Numbered from the stretch's first letter, positions 7,319 to 15,349 are shown. The stretch: DNA of 16,755 nucleotides from Candidatus Cellulosilyticum pullistercoris (GCA_018883705.1 JAHLFQ010000258.1:1-16755); one strand, 5' to 3'. The notes: generated by a model not told the origin, from the sequence alone. Numbers and translations are program-made.

Positions 7319-7351
7319 ATAAAGGGAGTGGCTTAGCCACTCCCTTTATTT
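7319..7351 (+). terminator. Intrinsic terminator of the reductase-redoxin operon
   Basis: AAAGGGAGTGGC (7321-7332) pairs perfectly with GCCACTCCCTTT (7336-7347) around a TTA loop, with A-T pairs extending it outward, followed by ATTTGTT. It is GC-rich in the core and lies five bases after the redoxin stop. Confidence 0.9.
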
Positions 7352-7470
7352 GTTATAAGATGCCTCTCTATACATAAAAGTATTACGGTTTAGGAAATAA
7401 TAATAAGAAGTTATCTAGTAATGCATAAAGTGAATCAAGACATATATTATAAAGACGAAGGAGAAGAAGA

Positions 7471-8208
7471 ATGAATAAACAAGTGTATTATTGGTGTACA
7501 GTCATTGTTATTGCTGTAGTAGTAGTAATAGGATTCCTCACTGTAAGCGATAACGGAAATACAAGTAATAATCAAAGCATTTATAATGAGACTGAGCAGA
7601 ATGTAGGAACTGAAAATAAAGATGAAAATACGAATATCACAGTAGAAGAAAACAATCTAACGAATTATCTAGAAGATCAAACCACTATTATGGATAAGAT
7701 GCTGACAGAAATGAAGAATATACCACATGTAGGAAATCCTGCTATAGATTTCTTATATGGTATGACTTTACATCATGAATCAGCGATTGCAATGGCTGAA
7801 AGTTACCTTAAGTATGGGGGCAATCATGCAGAACTTAAGCAGATGGCAGAAGACATGATAAAAACGCAAGATGCAGAGATAGAGCAGATGCAATCTATGA
7901 TTCAGAAATTAGAAGAAGAAGGAATGAAAGACGAAACAAAGGAAGCAGAATATCTTAAGGCCTATCAAAAGATACTTGAAGAAAATAAGGCATCACACAG
8001 TATGGGTGCACCTGATACCATAGATGAGGCCTTTGCTGAAGGCATGACTTTGCATCATGAGATGGCAGTTCAGATGGCAGAAACAGTACTACAATATACT
8101 GAGAATGAAGAAGTACGTCACATGGCTCAAAACATAATAGAGATGCAAAATAAAGAGATTACTAAAATGAGAGAATTGATAAACCAGATGGCAAACCAAA
8201 TGGCATAA
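7471..8208 (+). CDS. Membrane-anchored protein with two DUF305 units
   Basis: Predicted extracytoplasmic protein of 245 residues anchored by one N-terminal helix (about residues 7-24). A polar, Asn/Glu-rich linker (25-70) follows. The rest is helical and contains two copies of a DUF305 half: FLYGMTLHHESAIAMAE at 94-110 and FAEGMTLHHEMAVQMAE at 188-204. Each is followed by a helix of the type QMAxxMIxxQxxEIxxM. The paired histidines and Met-rich helices suggest metal binding, as proposed for the ferritin-like DUF305 family, but function is not established. There is no lipobox cysteine in a usual position; C9 lies inside the helix. The ribosome site AAGGAG (7458-7463) is seven bases before the ATG. 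It stands alone between two terminators. No copper ATPase or copper regulator is nearby. Confidence 0.85.
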   Translation: MNKQVYYWCTVIVIAVVVVIGFLTVSDNGNTSNNQSIYNETEQNVGTENKDENTNITVEENNLTNYLEDQTTIMDKMLTEMKNIPHVGNPAIDFLYGMTLHHESAIAMAESYLKYGGNHAELKQMAEDMIKTQDAEIEQMQSMIQKLEEEGMKDETKEAEYLKAYQKILEENKASHSMGAPDTIDEAFAEGMTLHHEMAVQMAETVLQYTENEEVRHMAQNIIEMQNKEITKMRELINQMANQMA

Positions 8209-8238
8209 AAATAGAATCTAGGAAGTCAATATAACTAT

Positions 8239-8284
8239 AAAAGGAAGTACCATGAAATATCTCATTTCATGGTACTTCCTTTTT
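8239..8284. terminator. Bidirectional terminator between the DUF305 gene and oadA
   Basis: A perfect 20-base-pair stem (8239-8258 with 8264-8283) and a 5-base loop. It starts with AAAA and ends with TTTTT, so it can stop transcription from both convergent units. Confidence 0.9.
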
Positions 8285-8315
8285 GGTTATTTATCTATTT
8301 ACTTTATACGGTAGC

Positions 8316-9722
8316 CTACTTGGATAAGTCTTGGACATAGAGGTATCTGATATCATCAGAAGGAGCTGAAGTAGTTATGCGGCCGTCTCTTAGATCAAAG
8401 AATTTTTTAGCTACTTGTGGGAACAGTGCATAACTTAAAACATCTTCTTCTGACTTAGCAAAGTCTTTACATTCTTCCCTAATTTGGTCAAGCTCTGGTT
8501 TAAGAAGATCAGCTGGCCTACAGGTAATAACCTGATCATCACCAATAGCTTTTTTTCTAACTTCTTCATTGACTTCACCAGGCAACCTGCCATATTCACC
8601 TCTAAGCAAGCCTTTAGATTCTTTTGTAAATACTTTATATCTTTCACCTGAAAGGACATTAAAGACAGCTTGTGAACCTACAATTTGGCTAGAAGGTGTT
8701 ACAAGTGGAGGATAACCGAAGTCTTTTCTTACTCTAGGTACTTCAGCTAATACTTCATAGTATTTATCCTCGGCATTGGCTTGCTTAAGCTGAGAAATAA
8801 GGTTAGAAAGCATACCACCTGGTACCTGATAAAGAAGTGTATTGGTGTCTACGCTAAGTACTTTAGGGTTAAGGGTGCCGTCTGCTTTAAGCTTATCTGC
8901 TACTTTTCTAAAGTGGGCAGCAGCTTTATTTAAGTTATTTAAATCCATACCTGTATCATACTCTGTTCCTTGTAAGGTAGCTACAAGAGCTTCTGTTGTA
9001 GGGTTAGATGTACCATTTGAAAATGGAGAAAGCGCGCAATCTACAATATCAACACCAGCTTGAATAGCCATAAGGTAGGTCATATCTCCAGTACCTGTAG
9101 TATTGTGAGTATGTAAGTGAATAGGTACATCAAGATTTTCTTTTAATTTAGATACAAGCTTGTAAGCATCAAATGGAAGAAGGAGGTTAGCCATATCTTT
9201 GATACAGATGACATCAGCTCCCATCTCTACCAACTGACTTGCAAGTTTTACAAAGTAGTCAATGTTATGAACAGGACTCATGGTATAACTGATAGCAGCT
9301 TCACAAATACCACCATATTCTTTAACACATTTCATAGCCATTGCTACATTTCTTGGATCATTAAGTGCATCGAAGATACGAACTACATCGATACCATTTT
9401 CGATAGATTTTTTACAAAAGGCTTCTACTACATCATCTGAGTAGTGTTTATAGCCTAAAAGGTTTTGACCACGAAGTAACATTTGAAGGGGTGTTTTTGG
9501 CATGGCTTTCTTTAAAGTACGAAGTCGTTCCCAAGGATCTTCATTTAAGAAGCGCATACAAGAATCGAAGGTAGCACCACCCCAGCATTCAAGTGACCAG
9601 TAACCCATATTATCAAGAAGCTGGCAAGCTGGAAGCATATCTTCTATGCGCATTCTTGTAGCTGCTTGAGATTGATGGGCATCTCTTAAAATCGTATCAG
9701 TAATTTTAATTTGTTTACTCAT
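8316..9722 (-). CDS. oadA: Oxaloacetate decarboxylase alpha subunit, carboxyltransferase domain
   Basis: Cytosolic carboxyltransferase subunit that moves the carboxyl group of oxaloacetate to biotin, leaving pyruvate. It has the TIM-barrel metal site in order: D14 in RDAHQS, K175 in CIKDMA (the lysine carbamylated in this family), and H204 and H206 in HLHTHN. The barrel is followed by the conserved C-terminal region (about 300-455: PGGMLSN, VPRVRKDFGYPPLVTPSSQ, KGLLRGEYGRLPG). At 468 residues it lacks the C-terminal biotin domain of longer OadA proteins; that domain is encoded separately two genes upstream. A stand-alone pyruvate carboxylase B subunit would look alike, but the neighbouring oadB and oadG support the sodium pump. 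The AGGAGGG site (9739-9733) overlaps the oadB stop. It is the last gene of its operon. Confidence 0.95.
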   Translation of the reverse strand: MSKQIKITDTILRDAHQSQAATRMRIEDMLPACQLLDNMGYWSLECWGGATFDSCMRFLNEDPWERLRTLKKAMPKTPLQMLLRGQNLLGYKHYSDDVVEAFCKKSIENGIDVVRIFDALNDPRNVAMAMKCVKEYGGICEAAISYTMSPVHNIDYFVKLASQLVEMGADVICIKDMANLLLPFDAYKLVSKLKENLDVPIHLHTHNTTGTGDMTYLMAIQAGVDIVDCALSPFSNGTSNPTTEALVATLQGTEYDTGMDLNNLNKAAAHFRKVADKLKADGTLNPKVLSVDTNTLLYQVPGGMLSNLISQLKQANAEDKYYEVLAEVPRVRKDFGYPPLVTPSSQIVGSQAVFNVLSGERYKVFTKESKGLLRGEYGRLPGEVNEEVRKKAIGDDQVITCRPADLLKPELDQIREECKDFAKSEEDVLSYALFPQVAKKFFDLRDGRITTSAPSDDIRYLYVQDLSK

Positions 9723-9738
9723 AATTTATGTATCCCTC

Positions 9739-10929
9739 CTACTGGAATAATGCAATTAGTACACCGGCTGCAATGGCTGAACCAATAACTCCAGCGACGT
9801 TAGGTCCCATAGCATGCATCAATAAGAAGTTTGATGGATTTTCTTTTTGTCCAACAACTTGTGAAACACGAGCTGCCATTGGAACAGCAGAAACACCAGC
9901 AGAACCAATGAGAGGATTAATTTTGTTTTTAAGAAATAGGTTCATGAATTTGGCAAGTAATACACCACCGGCCGTTCCCATACCAAAAGCAATGACACCC
10001 ATACACAGAATTTGAATGGTAGCAAGATTTAAAAATGTATCGGATGTTGCCGTAGCACCTACAGAGATACCTAAGAAGATTGTAACGATATTCATAAGTT
10101 CGTTTTGAGCTGTTTGGCTAAGACGTTCTACAACACCACATTCTTTAAGTAAGTTACCAAGCATGAGAGCACCTACAAGAGGAGCAGCTGAAGGAACAAG
10201 TAATGCAACGAAAATAGTAATTATAATTGGAAAAATAATTTTTTCCATTTTAGATACTTGTCTTAAAGCGACCATTTCAATTTGACGTTCTTTACGTGTT
10301 GTCAGTAGTTTCATAATGGGGGGTTGAATCACCGGAACTAAAGCCATATAGGAGTATGCTGCAACAGCGATAGGTCCAAGAAGATGTGGAGCAAGTTGTG
10401 TAGTAACATAAATAGCTGTAGGACCATCAGCACCACCAATAATACCAATAGAACTAGCTTCTTGAGGTGTGAAGCCGAGGTATCTAGCAGCAACGTAGGT
10501 AAGGAAAATACCAAGTTGAGCGGCTGCACCTAATAATAAACTTTTGGGATTAGCAATAAGTGGGCCAAAGTCTGTCATGGCACCTACACCTAAGAAAATT
10601 AAACAAGGATAAATACCAAGTTTTACCCCTAAGTACAGGTAATCAATAAGACCAGGGGTAATTGTTTTTCCAGTAGTATCAGCTGCTCCACCAAATAGGT
10701 CCCAGTGAACGTAGCCATTAGCAAAAAGTTGATCATGAAAGATTTCTGCACCAGGAAGGTTGGTAAGAAGCATACCGAAAGCAATTGGTAATAGAAGAAG
10801 TGGTTCGAATTTCTTGACGATGGCTAAATAAATGAGTACGCAAGAAATAAGAAGCATAATTAATACTTTGGGATTTTGTGCTATGAGATAAAATCCCGTT
10901 TGATGTATAAAATTAATGAAAGTTTCCAT
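9739..10929 (-). CDS. oadB: Sodium-pumping oxaloacetate decarboxylase beta subunit
   Basis: Polytopic membrane subunit that decarboxylates carboxybiotin and couples this to Na+ export. About nine to eleven hydrophobic helices are visible. Family hallmarks are GGADGPTAIY with D168, the aspartate essential for Na+ coupling in homologues, and the C-terminal SAVPMAARVSQ and GPNVAGVIGSA segments. Glutaconyl-CoA and methylmalonyl-CoA decarboxylases use nearly identical beta subunits, but the adjacent oadA points to oxaloacetate. The frame opens with a TTG at 10947, which itself lies in the ribosome site TTGGAGGA; the ATG at 10929 is 11 bases beyond GGAGG and gives METFINFI, so it is chosen. The length of 396 residues fits the shorter Firmicutes form. 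Confidence 0.95.
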   Translation of the reverse strand: METFINFIHQTGFYLIAQNPKVLIMLLISCVLIYLAIVKKFEPLLLLPIAFGMLLTNLPGAEIFHDQLFANGYVHWDLFGGAADTTGKTITPGLIDYLYLGVKLGIYPCLIFLGVGAMTDFGPLIANPKSLLLGAAAQLGIFLTYVAARYLGFTPQEASSIGIIGGADGPTAIYVTTQLAPHLLGPIAVAAYSYMALVPVIQPPIMKLLTTRKERQIEMVALRQVSKMEKIIFPIIITIFVALLVPSAAPLVGALMLGNLLKECGVVERLSQTAQNELMNIVTIFLGISVGATATSDTFLNLATIQILCMGVIAFGMGTAGGVLLAKFMNLFLKNKINPLIGSAGVSAVPMAARVSQVVGQKENPSNFLLMHAMGPNVAGVIGSAIAAGVLIALFQ

Positions 10930-10961
10930 ATTAAAATAATCCTCCAATCAAATTTGGGATA

Positions 10962-11306
10962 CTATTTAATAACACAAAGAAGTGTACCTGATTCAACAGT
11001 AGCACCTTTAGTAGTATGAATAGATACGATGGTTCCATCTATTGGAGACATAATTTCGTTTTCCATTTTCAAGGCTTCAAGGATCATTAATATTTGACCT
11101 TTCTTAACAACATCACCTGCTGCTACATTTATGTTTAAGATATTTCCAGGCATGGGGCTTGTGATTTTTTCGCCACCTAATGAAGAAGTTGTTGGTAATG
11201 ATTCGATAGTTTTTTGAGAAGTAGTAGCTTTTGCTTCAGATTCACTGATAAGTTCAATAGCGACTTCATAGTCATTTCCATTTACATTTACATGATATTT
11301 TTTCAT
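10962..11306 (-). CDS. Biotin carrier protein of the decarboxylase
   Basis: Cytosolic carrier that shuttles the carboxyl group between OadA and OadB. Residues 1-20 form an N-terminal segment typical of biotin-carboxyl carriers of this complex. A Ser/Thr/Ala linker (21-45) follows, then a complete biotinyl domain (about 47-114) with SPMPGNI and the biotinylated lysine K80 in EALKMENEI. The residue before the lysine is Leu where EAMKMEN is usual, a known conservative variant. The 114 residues equal the C-terminal domain of fused OadA proteins. An AGGGG site (about 11319-11315) precedes the ATG. It lies between oadG and oadB in one operon. It may be called oadC or a GcdC-like subunit; I leave the symbol empty. 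Confidence 0.94.
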   Translation of the reverse strand: MKKYHVNVNGNDYEVAIELISESEAKATTSQKTIESLPTTSSLGGEKITSPMPGNILNINVAAGDVVKKGQILMILEALKMENEIMSPIDGTIVSIHTTKGATVESGTLLCVIK

Positions 11307-11341
11307 TTTTATATCCCCTTTGAACTAATATAGTGTAATAC

Positions 11342-11611
11342 TTAAATTTTTTTTACAGATAGGATTCTGATTGCTGAAACGTCTGTATTCAAGTCTTCTG
11401 CAATAGCAGCGGAAATGGCAGCGATAAATTCTTGACGATCAGAAATAACAGATGGAGTTTCAGTAACTTTAGATTCAAGTGATGCTTTGGATGGTTTGTC
11501 GAACTTTTGACAAATAGTACCCGTGAGCATACAGAGTAAGATGATACAAATAAGTCCTAGAAACACAGTACCAAGCCCCATTAAACATACAAATGTATTA
11601 GATATTTCCAT
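11342..11611 (-). CDS. oadG: Oxaloacetate decarboxylase gamma-chain-like subunit
   Basis: Small membrane subunit that assembles and stabilises the pump, linking OadA to OadB. The 89 residues show one N-terminal transmembrane helix (about 8-31: MGLGTVFLGLICIILL and onward), then a polar linker (about 36-56). A C-terminal soluble segment has EFIAAISAAIAEDLNTDVSAIRI, typical of OadG/MmdD C-terminal helices. Family members diverge strongly, so the call rests on size, topology, this segment and operon position. A G-rich ribosome site (GGGGGG, 11625-11620) precedes the ATG. It is the first gene of the oad operon, facing a 441-base divergent gap. Confidence 0.85.
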   Translation of the reverse strand: MEISNTFVCLMGLGTVFLGLICIILLCMLTGTICQKFDKPSKASLESKVTETPSVISDRQEFIAAISAAIAEDLNTDVSAIRILSVKKI

Positions 11612-12052
11612 TCATTAATCCCCCCTTCATGAAAAAATTTATGCCTAATAGATTAGAGTTATAAGTAAAATTTTGATAAAATAATAATTATAATTACATT
11701 TTGATATGATATTTATTAAAATTTAAATATTATTAATTTAATGCACAAATATTCGTTAGTGTGATATAAAGATATTAACTAAAGAATGTCTAAATATAGA
11801 AATAAAATATAAAAATAAAACAAAAAATTGACATAAAATAACATTGTCTTAATGTAAACTTTGCGTAAATACAATTTATGATAAGAAGTAATAAAATTAA
11901 AGTGAAGATTTTGTAAATAAAAGTATTGATTTGAACTGATATTTATATTAGAGTTAGGAGGAAGCTGAGATATATTTATTTATAATCTCTCATAATTAGT
12001 TTATATAAGAGACTTATATAAATATTAATAGTAGAAAGGTTAAGTGAAGGAC
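11612..12052. promoter_or_regulatory. Divergent AT-rich control region between the oad operon and the phosphate carrier gene
   Basis: No gene is visible here. On the plus strand a perfect TTGACA lies at 11828-11833, but no good -10 follows at normal spacing; TATGAT at 11877-11882 is a possible unrelated -10. On the minus strand TATAAT occurs at 11692-11687 without a recognisable -35. An AGGAGG at 11956-11961 is not followed by a normal start codon. Promoters for both units must lie here, but I cannot place them firmly. Confidence 0.45.
12000..12022. repeat. Palindrome just upstream of the phosphate carrier gene
   Basis: TTTATATAAG at 12000-12009 and CTTATATAAA at 12013-12022 are perfect complements separated by AGA. 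It lies 11 bases before the ribosome site. It could be an operator or a leader hairpin near the initiation site. Confidence 0.5.
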
Positions 12053-13798
12053 ATGAATATATTTTCTGTATTTACTTTATTTGGAGGATTAGCATTTTTT
12101 CTATATGGCATGAACATTATGTCAAATGGTTTAGAAAAGATGACCGGTGGAAAACTAGAGCGTACATTAAAGAAAATGACAAAAAGTCCTATTAGAAGTT
12201 TGTTATTAGGGGCTGGTATTACCATTGCTATACAATCCTCTTCAGCCATGACAGTTATGTTGGTTGGATTTGTTAATTCAGGTATTATGGAGTTGGGACA
12301 AACTATTGGAATCATTATGGGTTCTAATATTGGAACCACACTTACAGCATGGATTTTAAGTTTAGCAGGGATCCAAAGTGATAATTTCATTATTCAACTT
12401 TTGAATCCAGAAGCATTTTCACCTATCGTAGCACTAATAGGAATTATCTTAATGATGACAGCCAAAAGCACGAAGAAAAAAGATATAGGAAATATTATGC
12501 TTGGTTTTTCTATTCTTATGTTTGGGATGAACTTAATGAGTGATGCGGTGAGTCCACTTGCAGATATGCCAGAGTTTGCAAAAATATTAGTTGCTTTTAC
12601 GAATCCACTTTTAGGGGTAGCAGCAGGTACTATTTTTACTGGTATTATACAAAGTTCAGCTGCATCTGTAGGTATTTTGCAAGCGTTATCATTAACTGGA
12701 GGTATTACCTATGGAATGGCAATGCCTATTATTATGGGACAAAATATAGGAACTTGTGTAACCGCTATTATTTCTAGTATCGGTGTTAATAAAAATGCAA
12801 AACGAGTAGCAGGTGTACATATTTATTTTAATTTAATTGGAACGATTATATGTTTAGCAGTATTTTATTTAGTGAGTGCTTTTATACAATTAGACTTTGT
12901 TAATGAAGCCATTTCACCTGTAGGAATAGCAGCAGTACATAGTATCTTTAATATCGTAACAACTATTATGTTATTACCATTTTCAAAACAACTTGAAAAG
13001 CTTGCTAAGTTTACAATTAGAGACAAAGATACTCATGAAAAGTATACTTTTTTAGATGAAAGATTACTAGCAACACCTTCTGTAGCCATTGCAGAGTGTA
13101 AAGAAAGTACAATTAAAATGGCTTTACTTACACAAGATACTTTAAATAAAAGTATTAATCTCCTTACAAATTATGATCAAAAAGTAGTAGAAGAGATCAT
13201 AGAGCAAGAGCAAGCTATTGATGACTATGAAGATAAATTAGGAACTTATCTTGTTAAACTAAGTAGTAAAGAATTATCAGATGAAGATAGTCAGGCAGTT
13301 TCTAGGATTTTACATATGCTTGGCGATTTTGAAAGAATAGGTGACCATGCGCTGAATCTATCAAGAGTGGCTACAGAACTACATGATAAAGAAATCATGT
13401 TTTCTAATGGTGCCAAAAAAGAGACAGAAGTTATCACATCAGCTTTAAAAGAGATTATGGAACTCACAGTAGAAGTAGTTAAGCATAATGATGTAGAATT
13501 AGCAAAGAAAATAGAGCCATTAGAAGAAGTCATTGATTATCTCAAGTCAGAGATTAAAAAGAGTCATATTAGACGACTAAAAGAAGGACAATGTACGATT
13601 GAGCAAGGCTTTATATTCAGTGACTTATTAACTAATTATGAGCGTATTTCTGATCATTGTTCCAATATTGCAGTTTGTACAATACAGGTAAGTGAGTCTA
13701 GCTTTGAGACACACGAGTATTTACAAGGAATTAAGTCAGAAGCTTTTGGTGCGTTTAGTAAGAATTATCATGATTTTATGGAGAAATACACAATTTAA
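12053..13798 (+). CDS. Na+/phosphate cotransporter with C-terminal PhoU-like domain (NptA type)
   Basis: Membrane carrier that imports phosphate with sodium. The N-terminal half (about 1-310) is the PNaS domain, built from two inverted repeats: QSSSA at 61-65 with GSNIGTT at 90-96, and QSSAA at 200-204 with GQNIGTC at 229-235. About eight to nine hydrophobic segments are visible. The C-terminal part (about 340-575) is a cytoplasmic helical PhoU-like domain with FERIGDHALN and YERISDHCSNIA, thought to regulate transport. The frame opens at a GTG at 12044, but AGAAAGG (12033-12039) matches the outer part of the Shine-Dalgarno consensus and fits the ATG at 12053, giving MNIFSVFTLFGG as in relatives. 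Length 582 is typical. It lies divergent to the sodium pump operon. Confidence 0.93.
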   Translation: MNIFSVFTLFGGLAFFLYGMNIMSNGLEKMTGGKLERTLKKMTKSPIRSLLLGAGITIAIQSSSAMTVMLVGFVNSGIMELGQTIGIIMGSNIGTTLTAWILSLAGIQSDNFIIQLLNPEAFSPIVALIGIILMMTAKSTKKKDIGNIMLGFSILMFGMNLMSDAVSPLADMPEFAKILVAFTNPLLGVAAGTIFTGIIQSSAASVGILQALSLTGGITYGMAMPIIMGQNIGTCVTAIISSIGVNKNAKRVAGVHIYFNLIGTIICLAVFYLVSAFIQLDFVNEAISPVGIAAVHSIFNIVTTIMLLPFSKQLEKLAKFTIRDKDTHEKYTFLDERLLATPSVAIAECKESTIKMALLTQDTLNKSINLLTNYDQKVVEEIIEQEQAIDDYEDKLGTYLVKLSSKELSDEDSQAVSRILHMLGDFERIGDHALNLSRVATELHDKEIMFSNGAKKETEVITSALKEIMELTVEVVKHNDVELAKKIEPLEEVIDYLKSEIKKSHIRRLKEGQCTIEQGFIFSDLLTNYERISDHCSNIAVCTIQVSESSFETHEYLQGIKSEAFGAFSKNYHDFMEKYTI

Positions 13799-13799
13799 T

Positions 13800-13871
13800 A
13801 ACTAAGTTAAGTTAGTTTTTTGAAATAGGCTGTTTGAAATCTATTGATAGAGATTCGAACAGCCTGTTTTA
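13800..13871 (+). terminator. Tandem terminators after the phosphate carrier gene
   Basis: A small hairpin AACTAA (13800-13805) / TTAGTT (13812-13817) ends in a T-run. A stronger stem follows: AGGCTGTTTGAAATCT (13827-13842) pairs with AGATTCGAACAGCCT (13851-13865), with one bulged A and one G-U pair. It is followed by GTTTTATT. Confidence 0.8.
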
Positions 13872-14007
13872 TTAATCTTTTTATATTTATTAAGGAATTA
13901 AAACGATTTAAATTTAAGAATACTAATCTATACATATATATCGTTTGATGAGATAAAATATGATGAGTAAATAATAAAAGTAGAATGTATAAAGTAGAGA
14001 GTAGTTA

Positions 14008-14016
14008 TGATATAAT
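14008..14016 (+). promoter_or_regulatory. Extended -10 promoter for the gene at 14050
   Basis: TGATATAAT combines the TGn extension with a perfect TATAAT (14011-14016). No good -35 is seen 17 bases upstream (TATAAA), as is common with extended -10 promoters. Predicted leader is about 25-30 bases. The rest of 13872-14007 is AT-rich without visible features. Confidence 0.5.
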
Positions 14017-14049
14017 AATAATTACTATTTTATAGAGAAGGAGATGACT

Positions 14050-14619
14050 ATGAGTAATAAAATTGCATTAGTTTTTGAAAATAATGAGTATGCTATTAAG
14101 CTAAATGAAATTGTTTTAAATAAAGAGAAAGACATAGATCGTGCATTTGAAATTTTTAAACAAGAGATAAAAAATAACTCAGTCTTTAATGCAAAGAGCT
14201 GGGAAAGTATAACGGATAAAATAAAGAGTCTTGGGATAGAAGCAATTGATATTAATAATGAATATAAAGCGATGAGCTTAGGTAATATGAAATATTTTAA
14301 TCATACAGACAAAGTGTTTTATATGGGGCATGGTAAAATGATTCAGCTTATAGGTGGATTTGACTTCTTTTATAATGTGCTTCAGATGCTTCATGAGAAG
14401 CAATTAGAAGACAGTGAAGCATTGGTTGCGCTTTGTGGAGCAATCATTGAAAAGAATGCCAACTATAGCTTGTCAGAGGATGGACTTGTTGTAACAAGTG
14501 CAGTATTTAGTTATGGAACTGTAGGTTACAATTTTACAAATGGTAAGATGAACAAAGGTACTTCAAGTGAGAAGTGTAGTTTTGATACGTTTGTGGATTT
14601 TGTATTAAAAGCCATATAG
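14050..14619 (+). CDS. Uncharacterised soluble protein
   Basis: I do not recognise this 189-residue protein. It has no signal peptide and no membrane helix. The first 60 residues are charged and Lys/Asn-rich with predicted helices (NEIVLNKEKDIDRAFEIFKQEI). Residues about 85-120 hold a more conserved-looking segment, KVFYMGHGKMIQLIGGFDFFYNVLQML. The C-terminal part (about 145-175: EDGLVVTSAVFSYGTVGYNFTNGKMNKG) looks like beta strands. Two cysteines occur in the second half, with no CxxC. AAGGAG (14038-14043) directly abuts the ATG at 14044 but is six bases from the ATG at 14050, so the latter is chosen. It has its own promoter and terminator, so it is probably monocistronic. Codon use resembles its neighbours. 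Coding is likely from the ribosome site, promoter and clean frame. Confidence 0.75.
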   Translation: MSNKIALVFENNEYAIKLNEIVLNKEKDIDRAFEIFKQEIKNNSVFNAKSWESITDKIKSLGIEAIDINNEYKAMSLGNMKYFNHTDKVFYMGHGKMIQLIGGFDFFYNVLQMLHEKQLEDSEALVALCGAIIEKNANYSLSEDGLVVTSAVFSYGTVGYNFTNGKMNKGTSSEKCSFDTFVDFVLKAI

Positions 14620-14651
14620 GATGAGAGTGCTAGAGTAAATTAAGTCTATTA

Positions 14652-14707
14652 AAAAATAAATAAGGAGATACTTGTAGATATTTACAGGTATCTCCTTATT
14701 TATTTTT
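14652..14707. terminator. Bidirectional terminator between the unknown gene and the TVP38 gene
   Basis: A 25-base-pair stem (14652-14676 with 14683-14707), with one G-U pair and a 6-base loop. It begins with AAAAATAAATAA and ends with TTATTTATTTTT, so it should work for both convergent genes. Confidence 0.9.
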
Positions 14708-14740
14708 AGGATAAAGTATATGAAATAATGATAGACGTCC

Positions 14741-15349
14741 TTATGTAGTAGGAATAAACTTTAGAATAAGGTCGAATATAGAAGTAAGTCCTAGGCTATA
14801 AATAAGTAGTGAAGCAGGTTTGCCGAGCACAATAATTGTCGTAAACTTTCTATAGGTCATTCGTGTAAGACCTGCAAGCATACATAAGAAATCATCAGGT
14901 GCAACGGGGAAAAAGATAGCAAGAGCGAAGAGCTTATCAAAGCGCTCCCCCTGACTTAGCCAAGAGGCATATTTAGTATATACTTTATCAGAAACAAGAG
15001 TGCGAATAAGAGTTTGGCCATAATAACGTGCTAAAGCAAAATTAATAAGAGAGCCAAGAACAATTCCTATGTAATTGTAGATAAATCCCCAGAAAGGTCC
15101 AAATATAATAATGCCTGCAACGCAGGTAATGCCACCTGGAATAATAGGGACAACGACTTGAATAAGTTGTAATAAGATAAAGGTGATAGGTCCCCAAATG
15201 CCTATGGCATCTACGAATGCTTTTAGCTTTTCTGCTGAGGTAAATAGACCGTGCTCATAAGCAAAGTACATAGCAATTAAAGTGGCAATCATACCACAAG
15301 CAGAAAGTATATGAATCATATTTTTAACGTTTTTTTTAATAGTGTTCAT
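14741..15349 (-). CDS. TVP38/TMEM64-family membrane protein (VTT domain)
   Basis: Polytopic inner-membrane protein of the DedA/VTT superfamily, whose members are linked to lipid or membrane homeostasis; the exact role here is unknown. About five or six hydrophobic segments are present. The family core is PIIPGGITCVAGIIIFGPFWGFI (about 69-91; PG and FG turns) followed by GSLINFALARYYG, and later FFPVAPDDFLCMLAGLTRM, resembling the F-P-x-x-P-D-x-x-x-x-x-G motif of this family. At 202 residues it is normal. The frame opens at a GTG at 15361, but that GTG lies in the GTGAGG ribosome site; the ATG at 15349 is six bases from it and is chosen. A plausible promoter lies upstream and a terminator downstream, so it is probably monocistronic. 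Confidence 0.88.
   Translation of the reverse strand: MNTIKKNVKNMIHILSACGMIATLIAMYFAYEHGLFTSAEKLKAFVDAIGIWGPITFILLQLIQVVVPIIPGGITCVAGIIIFGPFWGFIYNYIGIVLGSLINFALARYYGQTLIRTLVSDKVYTKYASWLSQGERFDKLFALAIFFPVAPDDFLCMLAGLTRMTYRKFTTIIVLGKPASLLIYSLGLTSIFDLILKFIPTT

Noticed and set aside
6077..8239. A shared 13-mer CAATATAACTATA at 6077 and 8227
   Set aside because: Only A/T-rich letters and two copies in unrelated contexts, one flanking a terminator; chance is the simpler explanation.
9728..10015. Open frame of 95 codons on the plus strand
   Set aside because: It lies antisense within oadB, has no ribosome site, and its product is a composition artefact of the membrane protein gene opposite.
11956..12000. 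Possible 9-codon leader peptide after the AGGAGG at 11956
   Set aside because: It would need an ATA start codon; no ATG, GTG or TTG occurs at usable distance.
12040..12390. Open frame of 116 codons on the minus strand over the start of the phosphate carrier gene
   Set aside because: Antisense to a clear family member and without a ribosome site or recognisable product.
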